Source: Bacteroidota bacterium (GTDB lineage: Bacteria > Bacteroidota > Bacteroidia > Chitinophagales > Saprospiraceae). Taken from it: a stretch of DNA of 64,000 nt. This document shows, piece by piece, positions 1 through 10,481 of this stretch. The position numbers were made by a program, and so were the translations under genes. Within the stretch, counting starts at the first letter, position 1, and every line of letters starts with the position of its first letter. The notes under the pieces are model-generated. The model searched no databases and was not told the DNA's origin. It was given only the letters and a program-made list of their open reading frames with translations. The stretch is from the NCBI GenBank assembly GCA_024743405.1, contig JANSWP010000012.1:42337-106336 (forward strand). The letters run 5' to 3'.

Positions 1-380
1 GTGGGTTTAATACCAAACATTTCCCCCTCTTGAGTAGCTGTTACTTCATAACGAATGGCTACTTGATTATGATCAGCAAAAAGATGTGTAATAACAAAGT
101 AAGCATCAGGAAAAGCCTCTTCATAACTCGCAATTAATTGCTTCATTCCTTCATGTCCTTCAACTTGATCTGCTCGGAGAGGGTTTCCATCGCTCCAATC
201 TTCAGCAAAACATCTTGTGAGTAATTCTTGATGCCTGTTTTTATTCCACCCTTCTTCAAACCACAAACGGACGGTTTCTTTGTTTTCTTCCGCCATTTTT
301 AAATGTTTTACAGAAGCACATTGAGAAAAAAGAATAGGTATTAATACAAGGTAAAAAGAAAATAGATGTGATTTTTTCAT
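1..380 (-). CDS. SnoaL-like lipoprotein, 3' end cut by window edge
   Basis: The minus strand is open from an ATG at 378-380 through the left edge of the window. The first 28 residues form a lipoprotein signal ending LFSQC, so the product is probably anchored in the membrane after cleavage before Cys21. The rest (KETVRLWFEEGWNKNRHQEL, then a GMKQLI-type segment) has the layout of the SnoaL-like polyketide cyclase / ester cyclase fold (NTF2-like). The substrate is unknown, since this fold covers many activities. A start at 296 would remove the signal peptide; the lipobox favours 380. The gene diverges from dnaE. Confidence 0.7.
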   Translation of the reverse strand, partial: MKKSHLFSFYLVLIPILFSQCASVKHLKMAEENKETVRLWFEEGWNKNRHQELLTRCFAEDWSDGNPLRADQVEGHEGMKQLIASYEEAFPDAYFVITHLFADHNQVAIRYEVTATQEGEMFGIKP

Positions 381-571
381 TGATTTTTCCTATTATGCTA
401 GTGAAATAATTTGGTTTTCCTCGTAATTTACAAACATTAATTGGTGAATAGAAGCTTAGGCAAAAAACCCAGAAAATTGTGTGGATAAATTCTCTTAATA
501 ACAATCCTTTTGTTAAGTACTTTTGTTTGCTTTTATAAAGTAACAGAGAAAACATAAAAAACAAAAATACG

Positions 572-3500
572 ATGCCAGACTTTTGCCATTTACATTGTCA
601 TACTCAATACTCTCTTCTAGATGGAGCTTCAGACATTGCCACAATGATGGATAAAGCTAAAGCGGATGGTCAAAAAGGAGTTGCCTTGACTGACCATGGA
701 AATATGTTTGGTGCATTTAAGTTTGTTGCTGAGGCCAATAAGCGGGATTTGATGCCAATTATTGGCTGTGAGTTTTATTTGGTCGATGATCGCCATCATA
801 AATCCTTTTCACGTGCTAAAGGAGAAAAAGATAGACGTTATCATCAGTTAATGTTAGCGAAAAACAGGACTGGATATGAAAATATATCTAAGCTGTGTTC
901 TTTAGGTTTTACGGAAGGGCTGTATTCAAAATTTCCGAGAGTTGATAAAGAATTAATTGTCAAATATCATGAAGGATTGATAGCAACGAGTTGTTGTATA
1001 GGTGCAGAAGTTCCGCAGTTGATTATGCATGGGAAATTAGAGGAAGCAGAGAAGGCATTGCGATGGTGGTTAGATATTTTTGGTGAAGACTATTATATCG
1101 AGATTCAAAGACATAAGGGCTTGGAAAATATTGATGGATTAGGGATTAGTCAGGAAGATATTAATCAAACTTTACTAGGCTTTGCTAAAAAATATAATGT
1201 CAAAGTTATTTGTACAAATGATTCTCATTACGTTGAGGAAGATGATTGGATGCCACATGATATATTATTATGTGTGAATACAGGGAGTGTTTTGGAGGAT
1301 ACAAAACGATTTAAATTTCCAAGTTCCGATTTCTATTTTAAGACACAGGCAGAGATGAATAAGATCTTTGGGGATGTGCCAGAAAGTGTGGATAATACAA
1401 TGGAAATTTTAAGTAAAATTGAGCCAATTCAGTTAGCGCGGGATGTCCTTTTGCCTGCTTTTCCAATTCCAGAAGGGTTTAAAACACAAGATGATTTTCT
1501 AAGGCATATAACCTATGAGGGAGCGAAAAAAAGATATGGAATAATAAATCCTGAGGTAAAAGAAAGATTAGATTTTGAGTTAGATGTTATTCGTAATTCG
1601 GGTTATCCGGGGTATTTTCTAATTGTTCAAGATTTTACGACAACGGCGAGAGAGATGGGTGTTGCTGTTGGTCCTGGTCGGGGTTCAGCGGCAGGTTCGG
1701 CAGTTGCTTATTGTATCGGAATTACGAATGTTGATCCTATTAAATATGATTTACTTTTTGAGCGATTTTTGAATCCTGAAAGGATTTCAATGCCTGATAT
1801 TGATATTGACTTTGATGATCAAGGGCGTGATAAGGTCATTGATTATGTCATTGATAAGTATGGTAAAAATCAGGTCGCCCAGATTATTACTTATGGTACG
1901 ATGGCGGCTAAAAGTTCGCTTCGAGATGTAGGTCGGGTGATGGATATTCCATTGCATGAGGTAGATAAAGTGGCGAAAACTTTTCCTACAAATTTAAAAG
2001 CTTCTCTTGCGAAAGTTCTTTCCAAAGATGATATTGATCCTAAATTAAAAGGAGCCTTGAATTCGGAAGAAAAGGAAATGGCCTATAAGTTTCGCGATTT
2101 GGCAAGTGGAAATGACAATATAGGACAGATGATTCGTACGGCTAAGAAGCTGGAAGGGTCAGTGAGGAATACTGGAATTCATGCTTGCGGTGTGGTTATC
2201 ACACCCGATGACATTACGAAGTTTGTACCTGTTACGACGGCGAAGGATTCGGATATGTTAGTGAGCCAATTCGATAATAGTGTAGCAGAAGATGCGGGGC
2301 TTTTGAAAATGGATTTTTTGGGACTGAAAACCCTGACCATTATCAAAGATGCATGTCGAATGGTCAAAGAAAATTATGGAGTTGAGATTGATCCGGATGA
2401 AGTTCCACTGGATGACGCAAAAACTTATGAGCTTTTCCAAGGTGGCGAAACCATTGGCGTTTTTCAATATGAGAGTTCCGGAATGCAGAAGTACATGAAG
2501 GAACTTAAACCGACAGAGTTTTCGGATTTGATTGCTATGAATGCATTATATCGACCTGGCCCGTTAGAGTATATTCCCAATTTTGTTGCAAGAAGGCATG
2601 GGCGTGAGGAGGTAGTTTATGACCTTCCAGAGATGGAAGAGTATCTCAAAGAAACCTATGGAATTACCGTCTATCAGGAGCAAGTGATGTTGCTTTCTCA
2701 AAAATTGGCAAATTTTTCAAAAGGTCAAGCGGATACGTTACGTAAAGCGATGGGAAAGAAAAAGAAGGCCCTTGTTGATAAAATGTGGCCTGTTTTCCTT
2801 GAAGGTTGCCAAAAAAATGGTCACCCAGAAGAAAATGTCAAAAAAATATGGAAGGATTGGGAGGCTTTTGCTTCTTATGCATTTAATAAATCTCATTCCA
2901 CTTGCTATGCTTTTGTAGCGTTTCAAACTGCCTATTTTAAAGCACATTATCCAGCTGAATTTATGGCAAGTGTGTTGACGCATAATAAAAATGACATTTC
3001 TAAAGTCACCTTCTTTTTAAGAGAATGCAAAAGAATGGGGCTTGAGGTATTGGGACCAGATATTAATGAGTCCGTTTCTGATTTTTCGGCCAACAGATAT
3101 AGGCAAATTAGATTTGGATTGTCGGCCTTAAAAGGAGTTGGAGAAGGACCTGTTGCAGATATTTTATTAGAGCGAGAAAATGGAAAATTTAAAGGGCTTT
3201 GGGGCATGATGCGTCGGCTTAATTTGAGAACAGTCAATAAAAAAGCAATGGAGAGTTTAGCATTGGGAGGAGGATTGGATTGCTTTGAAGGATTTCATAG
3301 AGCACAATATTTTTGCCCTTCTGATAAACATGATAGTTTGATCACACATGCTTTAAAATATGGAAATGCTTACCAAGCTCAGCTAGCTCAATCTATGAAT
3401 TCTCTTTTTGGAGATAGTGAAGATGCGATGATCCCTGAACCAACAGCTCCAGAATGTGAGCCTTGGACTTTAATTGATAAACTAACTAGAGAGAAAGAAG

Positions 3501-4102
3501 TAACGGGTATTTATATTAGTGGACATCCGTTGGATGATTACAAAATTGAGATGGATGCCCATACAAATTGTTCTTTAGAGGAAGTTGAAAGCCGGTTAGA
3601 TGGGCAACCCATAAAGATTGCAGGAATCGTCACAGAAGCGCAACATAGGATCAGTAAAAAAGGGACAGGATGGGGTCGATTCGCGCTTCAAGATTTTAAT
3701 GGAAGTTTAGAATTTCCACTTTTTAGTGATGATTATCAAAATTTCAAAAACTTTTTTGAAGTTGGGCAAGTCCTTTTTATTCAAGGGAAAATGGAAAAAC
3801 GTTGGAGTGGCGAAGAATATCAATTTAAAGTTAAAAAAGTGTCACTTTTGGAAACTGTCGGAGAAGTAATGACTACTTCGATTACGATAAAATTACCTAT
3901 TGAGTTTATTACAGAAGAGTTTCTGAGTAAGCTCGAAAAATTATGTCGAGACCATAAAGGAAAACATAGCATGAAAATGATTCTGCTGGATCAAAAGAAT
4001 AAAACAAGCTTGTCCTTTTTGTCAAAAAAAGCCAAAGTGAATGCAGTGAATGGCTTCTGTGACGAATTGGGGAAAATGGGCGTTGAATTTTCAGTAAGCT
4101 AA
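572..4102 (+). CDS. dnaE: DNA polymerase III subunit alpha
   Basis: Replicative polymerase subunit of 1176 residues, the normal length for DnaE. The PHP domain is at the N terminus (HLHCHT at 6-11, LTDHGNMFG at 39-47). The palm carries PDIDIDF at 408-414, so Asp409 and Asp411 correspond to the first two catalytic aspartates, and MDFLGLK supplies the third at Asp581. Thumb, fingers and helix-hairpin-helix regions follow, and an OB-fold starts near residue 1014 (IKIAGIVTEAQ). The histidine-rich PHP motif suggests metal binding, so proofreading by this domain is possible but not shown. Only 9 bp separate it from the restriction gene downstream, so the two may share a transcript. Confidence 0.97.
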   Translation: MPDFCHLHCHTQYSLLDGASDIATMMDKAKADGQKGVALTDHGNMFGAFKFVAEANKRDLMPIIGCEFYLVDDRHHKSFSRAKGEKDRRYHQLMLAKNRTGYENISKLCSLGFTEGLYSKFPRVDKELIVKYHEGLIATSCCIGAEVPQLIMHGKLEEAEKALRWWLDIFGEDYYIEIQRHKGLENIDGLGISQEDINQTLLGFAKKYNVKVICTNDSHYVEEDDWMPHDILLCVNTGSVLEDTKRFKFPSSDFYFKTQAEMNKIFGDVPESVDNTMEILSKIEPIQLARDVLLPAFPIPEGFKTQDDFLRHITYEGAKKRYGIINPEVKERLDFELDVIRNSGYPGYFLIVQDFTTTAREMGVAVGPGRGSAAGSAVAYCIGITNVDPIKYDLLFERFLNPERISMPDIDIDFDDQGRDKVIDYVIDKYGKNQVAQIITYGTMAAKSSLRDVGRVMDIPLHEVDKVAKTFPTNLKASLAKVLSKDDIDPKLKGALNSEEKEMAYKFRDLASGNDNIGQMIRTAKKLEGSVRNTGIHACGVVITPDDITKFVPVTTAKDSDMLVSQFDNSVAEDAGLLKMDFLGLKTLTIIKDACRMVKENYGVEIDPDEVPLDDAKTYELFQGGETIGVFQYESSGMQKYMKELKPTEFSDLIAMNALYRPGPLEYIPNFVARRHGREEVVYDLPEMEEYLKETYGITVYQEQVMLLSQKLANFSKGQADTLRKAMGKKKKALVDKMWPVFLEGCQKNGHPEENVKKIWKDWEAFASYAFNKSHSTCYAFVAFQTAYFKAHYPAEFMASVLTHNKNDISKVTFFLRECKRMGLEVLGPDINESVSDFSANRYRQIRFGLSALKGVGEGPVADILLERENGKFKGLWGMMRRLNLRTVNKKAMESLALGGGLDCFEGFHRAQYFCPSDKHDSLITHALKYGNAYQAQLAQSMNSLFGDSEDAMIPEPTAPECEPWTLIDKLTREKEVTGIYISGHPLDDYKIEMDAHTNCSLEEVESRLDGQPIKIAGIVTEAQHRISKKGTGWGRFALQDFNGSLEFPLFSDDYQNFKNFFEVGQVLFIQGKMEKRWSGEEYQFKVKKVSLLETVGEVMTTSITIKLPIEFITEEFLSKLEKLCRDHKGKHSMKMILLDQKNKTSLSFLSKKAKVNAVNGFCDELGKMGVEFSVS

Positions 4103-4111
4103 AATCAATAT

Positions 4112-4852
4112 ATGACGGATGAGACGGTTTTAAAAATCAGAGGAATACTTAAGAAATGTATTGAAGGGGCATTAATGAGAACCCAAAAAAAGAAGAGTTT
4201 TCGCCCTTTTCATACGGCGCTTTTGACGGAAGAATTGGTTAATGTTTCCGCCTTCGAACGATCGTTTTCAACTTCCTTTGGTCAAGGTCCAATTGAGGAA
4301 ATATCCAATTTAATTGCCATTGAAAATGGTTATGAAACTAAACGTCAAAAAGATACTTTAGTTAATGTTTTTAAAGGGGCGATTGATGAAATTGAAAGGA
4401 CATTAAGTTCACTTCGTGGGGGAGAAAAGAAACCAAATTGGACTCAAGAAGTCAATAAAATTAATGCTTATAAAAAAGGAGATACAGTTGTTCGCAGGGT
4501 AATCTCAGATTTGTGGATAAAAAAAAATGACATAGAGACGTACATCTCAATAAAAACTGTAAAACCCAATCTTGACCAAACTGAAAAAGCTAAAAAAGAC
4601 ATGCTCTTACTCAAAGCAGACGATGAAAATCACCAAGTTTTTTTCGGGCTTTTTTACAATCCTGGTGGTGAAGAACGAGCAGATTATAATTGGAATGTGC
4701 CTTCTAAAATTTTTGACATGAAAAATGATCCATGCGTTTTAATAGGTAAAGATTATTGGAATTACCTTGGTGGCGAAGGCACTTATGATGATTTGATTGA
4801 TGTTTTTGAAGCTGTTGGTAATGAAACACGTGAACAAATTAAGAACTTGTAA
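4112..4852 (+). CDS. Type II restriction endonuclease, TdeIII-like
   Basis: The 246-residue protein matches my knowledge of the TdeIII restriction endonuclease family (the prototype cuts GGNCC). Recognisable blocks are PFHTALLTEELVNVSAFERS, a following GPIEEISNLIA segment, and DLWIKKNDIETYISIKTVKP near 150-172. The last should be the PD-(D/E)XK core, but the residue two before the Lys is Ser (SIK) rather than Glu/Asp. The gene converges on the methyltransferase, and their 3' ends overlap by 14 bp, so the pair forms a restriction-modification unit. It sits between two housekeeping genes, dnaE and metH, which suggests acquisition as a cassette. Specificity is inferred from the family only. Confidence 0.8.
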   Translation: MTDETVLKIRGILKKCIEGALMRTQKKKSFRPFHTALLTEELVNVSAFERSFSTSFGQGPIEEISNLIAIENGYETKRQKDTLVNVFKGAIDEIERTLSSLRGGEKKPNWTQEVNKINAYKKGDTVVRRVISDLWIKKNDIETYISIKTVKPNLDQTEKAKKDMLLLKADDENHQVFFGLFYNPGGEERADYNWNVPSKIFDMKNDPCVLIGKDYWNYLGGEGTYDDLIDVFEAVGNETREQIKNL

Positions 4853-6260
4853 GCTCCATTTTTCTTTGCTTTTCCAACCTTTTTATAAAATCTTCTTTCC
4901 AAGCTTCATCATCGGTGATGTTGTATCGAGAATATTTGAAATCATGGTAAATTTTCACTGCTGCTCCGTTCATTATTTTCATTAAATGTTCTCCAATAGA
5001 CTTACCTAAAGTAACGGGAACTGCATTCCCCACTTGACGATATTGTTCGAGTAAACTACCTTCAATTTTCCATGAATCTGGAAAATCTTGAACTCGTTTA
5101 TATTCTTCAATACTCAGTGGACGATTTTCGGTTGGATGCGCCAAATCTGTTGCAGGCATAGCAGGATGTGTAACTAACGTTGGGGCAGGCTTGTCCCATG
5201 CCAATCTTCTCAAAAAACCTGTTTTCCCACCACTTGCATAGAAGGATGCGCCTAATGCTTTTTTCTGGACTTCTAATGGAAGTGCCTTCCAGTTTTCTCC
5301 TGCCTTTAACATTTTATAATATTGCAATCGTTTTTCTGGAAATTTTACATGATGATGCTCTATGCCATTTAAACTTTTAACAACATCTTTAAAAGTGCGC
5401 CACTTTTTAAGTCCATGTGCACCTGTTTCGTGGTGAGTTGGTTCAATAAAGGGTGCCTTTTTACCATCTCTTGAGCATATAATTACTACTCTTTCTCTCT
5501 TTTGCGCAGTGCCATAATTCGCGGCATTGTATAAATTGAATGAGACTGAAAAACCTGCATTTTCTAACTCAGAAATAATGTGAAATAAGGCACCACCCTT
5601 TTGTTCTTCTTCTGAAAGCGGAGGAAAATCGTTACCTCTTTGATGATGCGGGCGATGTTTCAATGGAGTAGATAAAAGCCCACGGACATTTTCAAGAACA
5701 GCAAATTTTGGTCTTAATTCCTTTATTACTTCGATGAAATTCAAGAAAACATTTCCTCTTTCATCCTCGAATGCTTTTCGCTTACCTGCAGTGCTAAAGG
5801 CTTGGCAAGGTGGCCCTCCTGCAATTAAATCAATTTCATCTTCTTTCGTTAGACCTGCATGTTCCAAAATTTCGTCAGGCGTATAATTTCGGATATCGCC
5901 GATTAAGGCAATATTAGGTTTGTTTTTTAGAATAGTTTTTCGGCAAGCATTATCTATTTCACTTGCTAAAAGTGTCTTAAATCCAGCTTTTTCAAGTCCA
6001 ATGTCGAGTCCCATAGCCCCACTGAAAAAACTTAAAACAATGGGTTTCTTATCTGAAAGGATTTGATTTCGAGTTAAATGATGAGATTGGTTTTCAGCGA
6101 CCCCATTGGTTGAATTATCATAGTACCGGGTTAATTCTTCTTCAGAAATGACCCAAGAATTACCGCATTTTTCCGCTTTTATTTTTCCTTCTCGGCATAG
6201 ATTCCGCACTTGTTGAAGTGTGAGGTTGAGTTTTTGTGCCGCTCTTTTTATATCAATCAT
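4839..6260 (-). CDS. DNA (cytosine-5-)-methyltransferase with N-terminal HTH
   Basis: A 473-residue C5 methyltransferase that should protect host DNA from the adjacent TdeIII-like nuclease. AdoMet-binding motif I is FFSGAMGLD (78-86). Motif IV is GGPPCQAFS with the catalytic Cys152. ENVRGLL is motif VI, QKRERVVI motif VIII and QVGNAVPVTLGKSIG motif X. The target-recognition region lies between motifs VIII and IX. Residues 1-47 form an excisionase/MerR-like helix-turn-helix (AAQKLNLTLQQVRNLCREGK), an extension absent from minimal Dcm-type enzymes. It could make the enzyme its own transcriptional regulator, in place of a separate C protein; that is inference. The gene lies 103 bp downstream of metH on the same strand. 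Confidence 0.93.
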   Translation of the reverse strand: MIDIKRAAQKLNLTLQQVRNLCREGKIKAEKCGNSWVISEEELTRYYDNSTNGVAENQSHHLTRNQILSDKKPIVLSFFSGAMGLDIGLEKAGFKTLLASEIDNACRKTILKNKPNIALIGDIRNYTPDEILEHAGLTKEDEIDLIAGGPPCQAFSTAGKRKAFEDERGNVFLNFIEVIKELRPKFAVLENVRGLLSTPLKHRPHHQRGNDFPPLSEEEQKGGALFHIISELENAGFSVSFNLYNAANYGTAQKRERVVIICSRDGKKAPFIEPTHHETGAHGLKKWRTFKDVVKSLNGIEHHHVKFPEKRLQYYKMLKAGENWKALPLEVQKKALGASFYASGGKTGFLRRLAWDKPAPTLVTHPAMPATDLAHPTENRPLSIEEYKRVQDFPDSWKIEGSLLEQYRQVGNAVPVTLGKSIGEHLMKIMNGAAVKIYHDFKYSRYNITDDEAWKEDFIKRLEKQRKMELTSS

Positions 6261-6363
6261 GGTACCTATTATAATTTCTAAAAAGAAAATTTAAGAGGTA
6301 CCAAAAGTAAGGGAAGTTTATGCTCTTTACCAAATTGGGTTTTATAATTTTTTCCACAAATAA

Positions 6364-9300
6364 CTACTTGTAATTCAAAACGGAAGCCAGCCATCGTTCC
6401 ATCTCTTCTAAACTCATTTTTTTCCGTTTTGCGTAATCTTCAATTTGGTCTTTACTCAAACCTTTTACCGTAAAATATTTTGACTTAGGGTTTGAAAAAT
6501 ACCAGCCACTTACTGACGCGGCAGGATACATGGCAAAACTTTCTGTTAATGATATACCCGTTTGATTTTCAACATCTAACAATTCCCAAAGTGTTTCTTT
6601 TTCGGTATGCTCTGGGCAAGCAGGATAACCTGGTGCTGGTCTAATACCTTTATATTTTTCAGAAACTAAGTCTTCATTACTCAATGTCTCGTCCTCAGCA
6701 TAGCCCCAAAATTCTTTTCGAACTCTTTCGTGCATTCTTTCCGCAAATGCTTCAGCTAATCGGTCAGCCAAAGCTTTTAGCATGATGGCATTGTAATCAT
6801 CATGGTCTTCTTCAAATTTTTTGATATGAGGTTCAATTCCAATTCCTGCCGTTACCGCAAAACTTCCGATATAATCTGAAACTTTACTTTCTTTTGGTGC
6901 AATGAAATCTGAGAGGCAAGCATTCGGTAATGAGTTTGCCTTTTTAGACTGTTGGCGCAAATGATAAAGATTTGTCAAAACTTCTTTTCTGTCCTCATTT
7001 TTATAGACTTCAATATCATCGTGATTGATAGAGTTAGCGGGAAAGAAGCCAATAACAGCTTTTGCAGTTAACCATTTTTCATCAATGATTCTTCTCAAAA
7101 GACTTCGCGCATCGTTGTACAATTTTTGCGCTTCAACACCATATTTTTTGTCTTTCAAAATGGAAGGAAACCTTCCTTTCATTTGCCAAGTCCAGAAAAA
7201 TGGCGACCAATCAATGTATTCTGATAGTTCTTCGATCGAATAATTGTCAAAAGTTTTTGTGCCTAAAAAGGAGGGTTTTTTCGGTGTATAATTTTCCCAA
7301 TCAAATTTTAATTTATTCGTTCGCGCCTGTTCAATAGTCAAATATTCTTTGGATGATTGGCGATTGGCTCTATTTTCTCGAATTTTTGCGTAGTCATTTT
7401 TGATATCCAAAATAAAATTGCTTCGTGCATCTTTGTCATCGCTTAATAAAGTCGAAACGACAGGTACACTTCGAGAAGCATCCAAAACATAGGCAATCGG
7501 TCCACTATATTGAGGTTCAATTTTGACTGCTGTATGAGTCTTCGAAGTTGTTGCACCACCAATTAATAATGGAATTTTGAAATTAAGCCTTTCCATTTCT
7601 TTGGCTACATGAACCATCTCATCAAGAGACGGTGTAATTAATCCGCTCAATCCTATAATATCGACTTTGTGGTCGATTGCCGCTTTCAAAATTTTATTGG
7701 CAGGAACCATAACGCCTAGGTCAACTACATCATAATTATTACAACCTAGCACCACACCGACAATATTTTTTCCGATATCATGAACATCCCCTTTTACAGT
7801 TGCCATTAAAATCTTTCCTTTTGCTGAAGTATCCCCTTCCGCTGTTTTTTGTGCCTCTATAAAAGGCAACAAATGTGCAACTGCACGCTTCATAACTCGT
7901 GCACTTTTGACTACTTGCGGTAAAAACATTTTTCCGCTTCCGAATAAATCACCGACTACATTCATGCCATCCATCAAAGGACCTTCAATGACATTTATCG
8001 GATTTGGATATTTCAGTCGAGCTTCTTCGGTGTCTTCAACCACAAATTCCGTAATACCTCGAACGAGCGCATGTTCTAACCTTTTTTCGACCGAATTTTC
8101 ACGCCAAGAAAGGTCTTTTACAATTTCTTTTCCGCCACTACCTCTTAATGTTTCCGCAATTTCTGTCAATCGATCGGTTGCGTCATCTCTACGATTAAAT
8201 AAAACATCTTCCACTCGTTCCAATAAGTCTTTTGGAATATCTGCATAAACTTCAATCATGCCCGCATTCACAATTCCCATATCCATTCCTGCCTGAATTG
8301 CGTGGTATAAAAATGCGGAATGCATGGCTTCTCTCACGACATTATTTCCTCGAAAACTAAAGGAGAGATTACTCACTCCGCCGCTAATTTTAGCGCCTGG
8401 GCATAGCTTTTTTATTTGGCGAGTCGCCTCAATATAATTTATAGCGTATTCATTATGTTCTTCAATTCCAGTTGCGACTGCGAAAACATTTGGGTCAAAA
8501 ATGATTTCATGGCCTGGGAATCCAACTTGCTCGGTCAATATTTTATATGCCCTCGCGCAAATCTCCACTTTTCGTTCAATCGTATCCGCTTGCCCGGTTT
8601 CGTCAAATGCCATGACCAAAGGAATTGCGCCATATCGACGAACTAACTTTGCCTGATGAATAAAAATTTCTTCCCCTTCTTTCATCGAAATTGAATTCAC
8701 AATACATCGACCTTGAACAACTTTCAAACCTTCTTCAATAACTTCCCATTTTGAAGAATCAATCATAATCGGCAACTTTGCAATGTCAGGTTCTGACATT
8801 ACCAGATTTAAGAATTTTTTCATTTCGACTGCACTATCTAAAAGCCCTTCATCCATATTTATATCAATCACTTGTGCGCCGCCATCAACTTGATGTTGAG
8901 CAACCGAAAGTGCTTCGTCGTATGCCTCTGTTTTGATTAACCGAGCGAATTTTTTACTTCCTGTCACATTCGTTCTTTCGCCTACATTTATAAAGTTCGT
9001 TTCTGGGCGAATGGTCAAAGGTTCCATGCCCGCGATTTGAGTATATTTTGGCAATTCTGGAATTTCTCTTGGTTTAATGCCAACAACTGCCTCCGACATT
9101 GCTCGAATATGGTCAGGAGTTGTGCCACAACAACCACCAATAATATTTACAAAACCACTGCTCGCAAATTCACGAATGTAGTTTTTCATTTCCTCTGGGT
9201 TTTGGTCGTATTCGCCCATTTCATTTGGCAATCCTGCATTCGGATATGCATGAACTCGCGTATCTGCAATTTTTGATAAAGATTCCAAATGAGGGCGCAT

Positions 9301-10065
9301 TTCTTCCGCCCCAAGTGCACAATTTAGACCTACGCAAAAAGGTTGAGCATGTTTAATGGATATCCAAAAGGCCTCAACTGTTTGTCCCGAAAGTGTTCTT
9401 CCAGAAGCATCTGTGATAGTTCCAGAAATCATTACTGGGATTCTAATATTTCGCTCGTCAAAAAGCTTTTCAATTGCGAAAATGCAAGCCTTCGCATTCA
9501 GCGTATCAAAAATTGTTTCAACCAATAAAATATCTGCACCACCATCTACTAATCCTCGAACTTGATCATAATAAGCTCCCATCACTTCCTCAAAGTTCGT
9601 AGCTCGATATCCAGGATCATTCACATCTGGAGATAAAGAAAGAGTCCTATTCATTGGACCAATGGACCCTGCCACAAATCGCGGTTTCATAGAAAACTGC
9701 TGTTTCCCAACTGCTGAGTGCCAATTGTCAATTGCTCGTTTCGCTATTTTTGCTGCCTCCAGATTCATTTCATAAGACCATTCCCCCATATCATAATCTG
9801 CCTGAGAAACTGCTTGGGCGTTGAATGTATTTGTCTCAATGATATCAGCACCTGCTTCTAGATAGGTCGTATGTATTTTTTCTATTACATCTGGGCGAGT
9901 AATATTTAAAAGGTCATGATTTCCTTTCAAATCTCTATGGAAGTCCTTGAATCTGTCTCCACGATAATCAGCTTCCGTTAATCCGAAACCTTGGATTAAA
10001 GACCCCATTGCGCCGTCGAGGACTAAAATTCGACTTTTGATGATTTCTGTAAGGCTACTACTCAT
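6364..10065 (-). CDS. metH: Cobalamin-dependent methionine synthase
   Basis: Transfers methyl from 5-methyltetrahydrofolate to homocysteine through methylcobalamin. At 1233 residues it is full length with all four modules. The homocysteine module has zinc ligands Cys249, Cys312 and Cys313 ([10 protein letters not shown]). The pterin module contains [18 protein letters not shown]. The cobalamin module has DVHDIGKN with the lower ligand His762. The C-terminal reactivation domain has [15 protein letters not shown]. metF at 51.6 kb makes its folate substrate. The 416 bp upstream show no cobalamin or SAM riboswitch that I can recognise. Confidence 0.98.
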   Translation of the reverse strand: MSSSLTEIIKSRILVLDGAMGSLIQGFGLTEADYRGDRFKDFHRDLKGNHDLLNITRPDVIEKIHTTYLEAGADIIETNTFNAQAVSQADYDMGEWSYEMNLEAAKIAKRAIDNWHSAVGKQQFSMKPRFVAGSIGPMNRTLSLSPDVNDPGYRATNFEEVMGAYYDQVRGLVDGGADILLVETIFDTLNAKACIFAIEKLFDERNIRIPVMISGTITDASGRTLSGQTVEAFWISIKHAQPFCVGLNCALGAEEMRPHLESLSKIADTRVHAYPNAGLPNEMGEYDQNPEEMKNYIREFASSGFVNIIGGCCGTTPDHIRAMSEAVVGIKPREIPELPKYTQIAGMEPLTIRPETNFINVGERTNVTGSKKFARLIKTEAYDEALSVAQHQVDGGAQVIDINMDEGLLDSAVEMKKFLNLVMSEPDIAKLPIMIDSSKWEVIEEGLKVVQGRCIVNSISMKEGEEIFIHQAKLVRRYGAIPLVMAFDETGQADTIERKVEICARAYKILTEQVGFPGHEIIFDPNVFAVATGIEEHNEYAINYIEATRQIKKLCPGAKISGGVSNLSFSFRGNNVVREAMHSAFLYHAIQAGMDMGIVNAGMIEVYADIPKDLLERVEDVLFNRRDDATDRLTEIAETLRGSGGKEIVKDLSWRENSVEKRLEHALVRGITEFVVEDTEEARLKYPNPINVIEGPLMDGMNVVGDLFGSGKMFLPQVVKSARVMKRAVAHLLPFIEAQKTAEGDTSAKGKILMATVKGDVHDIGKNIVGVVLGCNNYDVVDLGVMVPANKILKAAIDHKVDIIGLSGLITPSLDEMVHVAKEMERLNFKIPLLIGGATTSKTHTAVKIEPQYSGPIAYVLDASRSVPVVSTLLSDDKDARSNFILDIKNDYAKIRENRANRQSSKEYLTIEQARTNKLKFDWENYTPKKPSFLGTKTFDNYSIEELSEYIDWSPFFWTWQMKGRFPSILKDKKYGVEAQKLYNDARSLLRRIIDEKWLTAKAVIGFFPANSINHDDIEVYKNEDRKEVLTNLYHLRQQSKKANSLPNACLSDFIAPKESKVSDYIGSFAVTAGIGIEPHIKKFEEDHDDYNAIMLKALADRLAEAFAERMHERVRKEFWGYAEDETLSNEDLVSEKYKGIRPAPGYPACPEHTEKETLWELLDVENQTGISLTESFAMYPAASVSGWYFSNPKSKYFTVKGLSKDQIEDYAKRKKMSLEEMERWLASVLNYK

Positions 10066-10481
10066 TGGTATTAAGATTTCGTATTATACTAAAAGGTTGG
10101 TTAAGGTTGACAAAAAATAATTTTGCCAAAATAATTTGGTAGAACAAAGCGAATAAAGGAAAGTTTGATTTAAAAGCGAAGGTATTAATTTTCTCAAAAA
10201 AGTGGGATGAAGATTTTGAATATTTACAATGAACAAGTTGGATGTCAATTAAAAAATGGTCATGATTAATGGTTCTTGTATGAATCAAAATAAGACATTA
10301 GACTAAAATTATATTTAAATAAATTAAAACTCTCTTTGTAACTTTATCGTTCCTTATGGTTACTTTAAAGCATATTTTGATTGTTAATAAAGTGATAATC
10401 AATTTCGTTTAAGTAACATTTTATGAAATTAGATTCGTTCTTCCCACGTAATTTTCTGTTTTTCCATAAAAAGCGAACTCC
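10066..10481. other. Intergenic region between metH and the LysM gene
   Basis: About 416 bp of AT-rich sequence between divergent genes; it must contain both promoters. I find no conserved riboswitch core, no intrinsic terminator and no convincing short gene. A 76-codon minus-strand reading frame here lacks any recognisable protein feature and I treat it as chance. Confidence 0.5.

Noticed and set aside
10058..10288. 76-codon minus-strand frame upstream of metH
   Set aside because: Overlaps the metH start, has no motif and biased Phe/Asn/Lys composition as expected of AT-rich spacer.
10066..10481. Cobalamin or SAM riboswitch before metH
   Set aside because: Looked for B12-box and SAM-I core sequences on the minus strand; none recognised.
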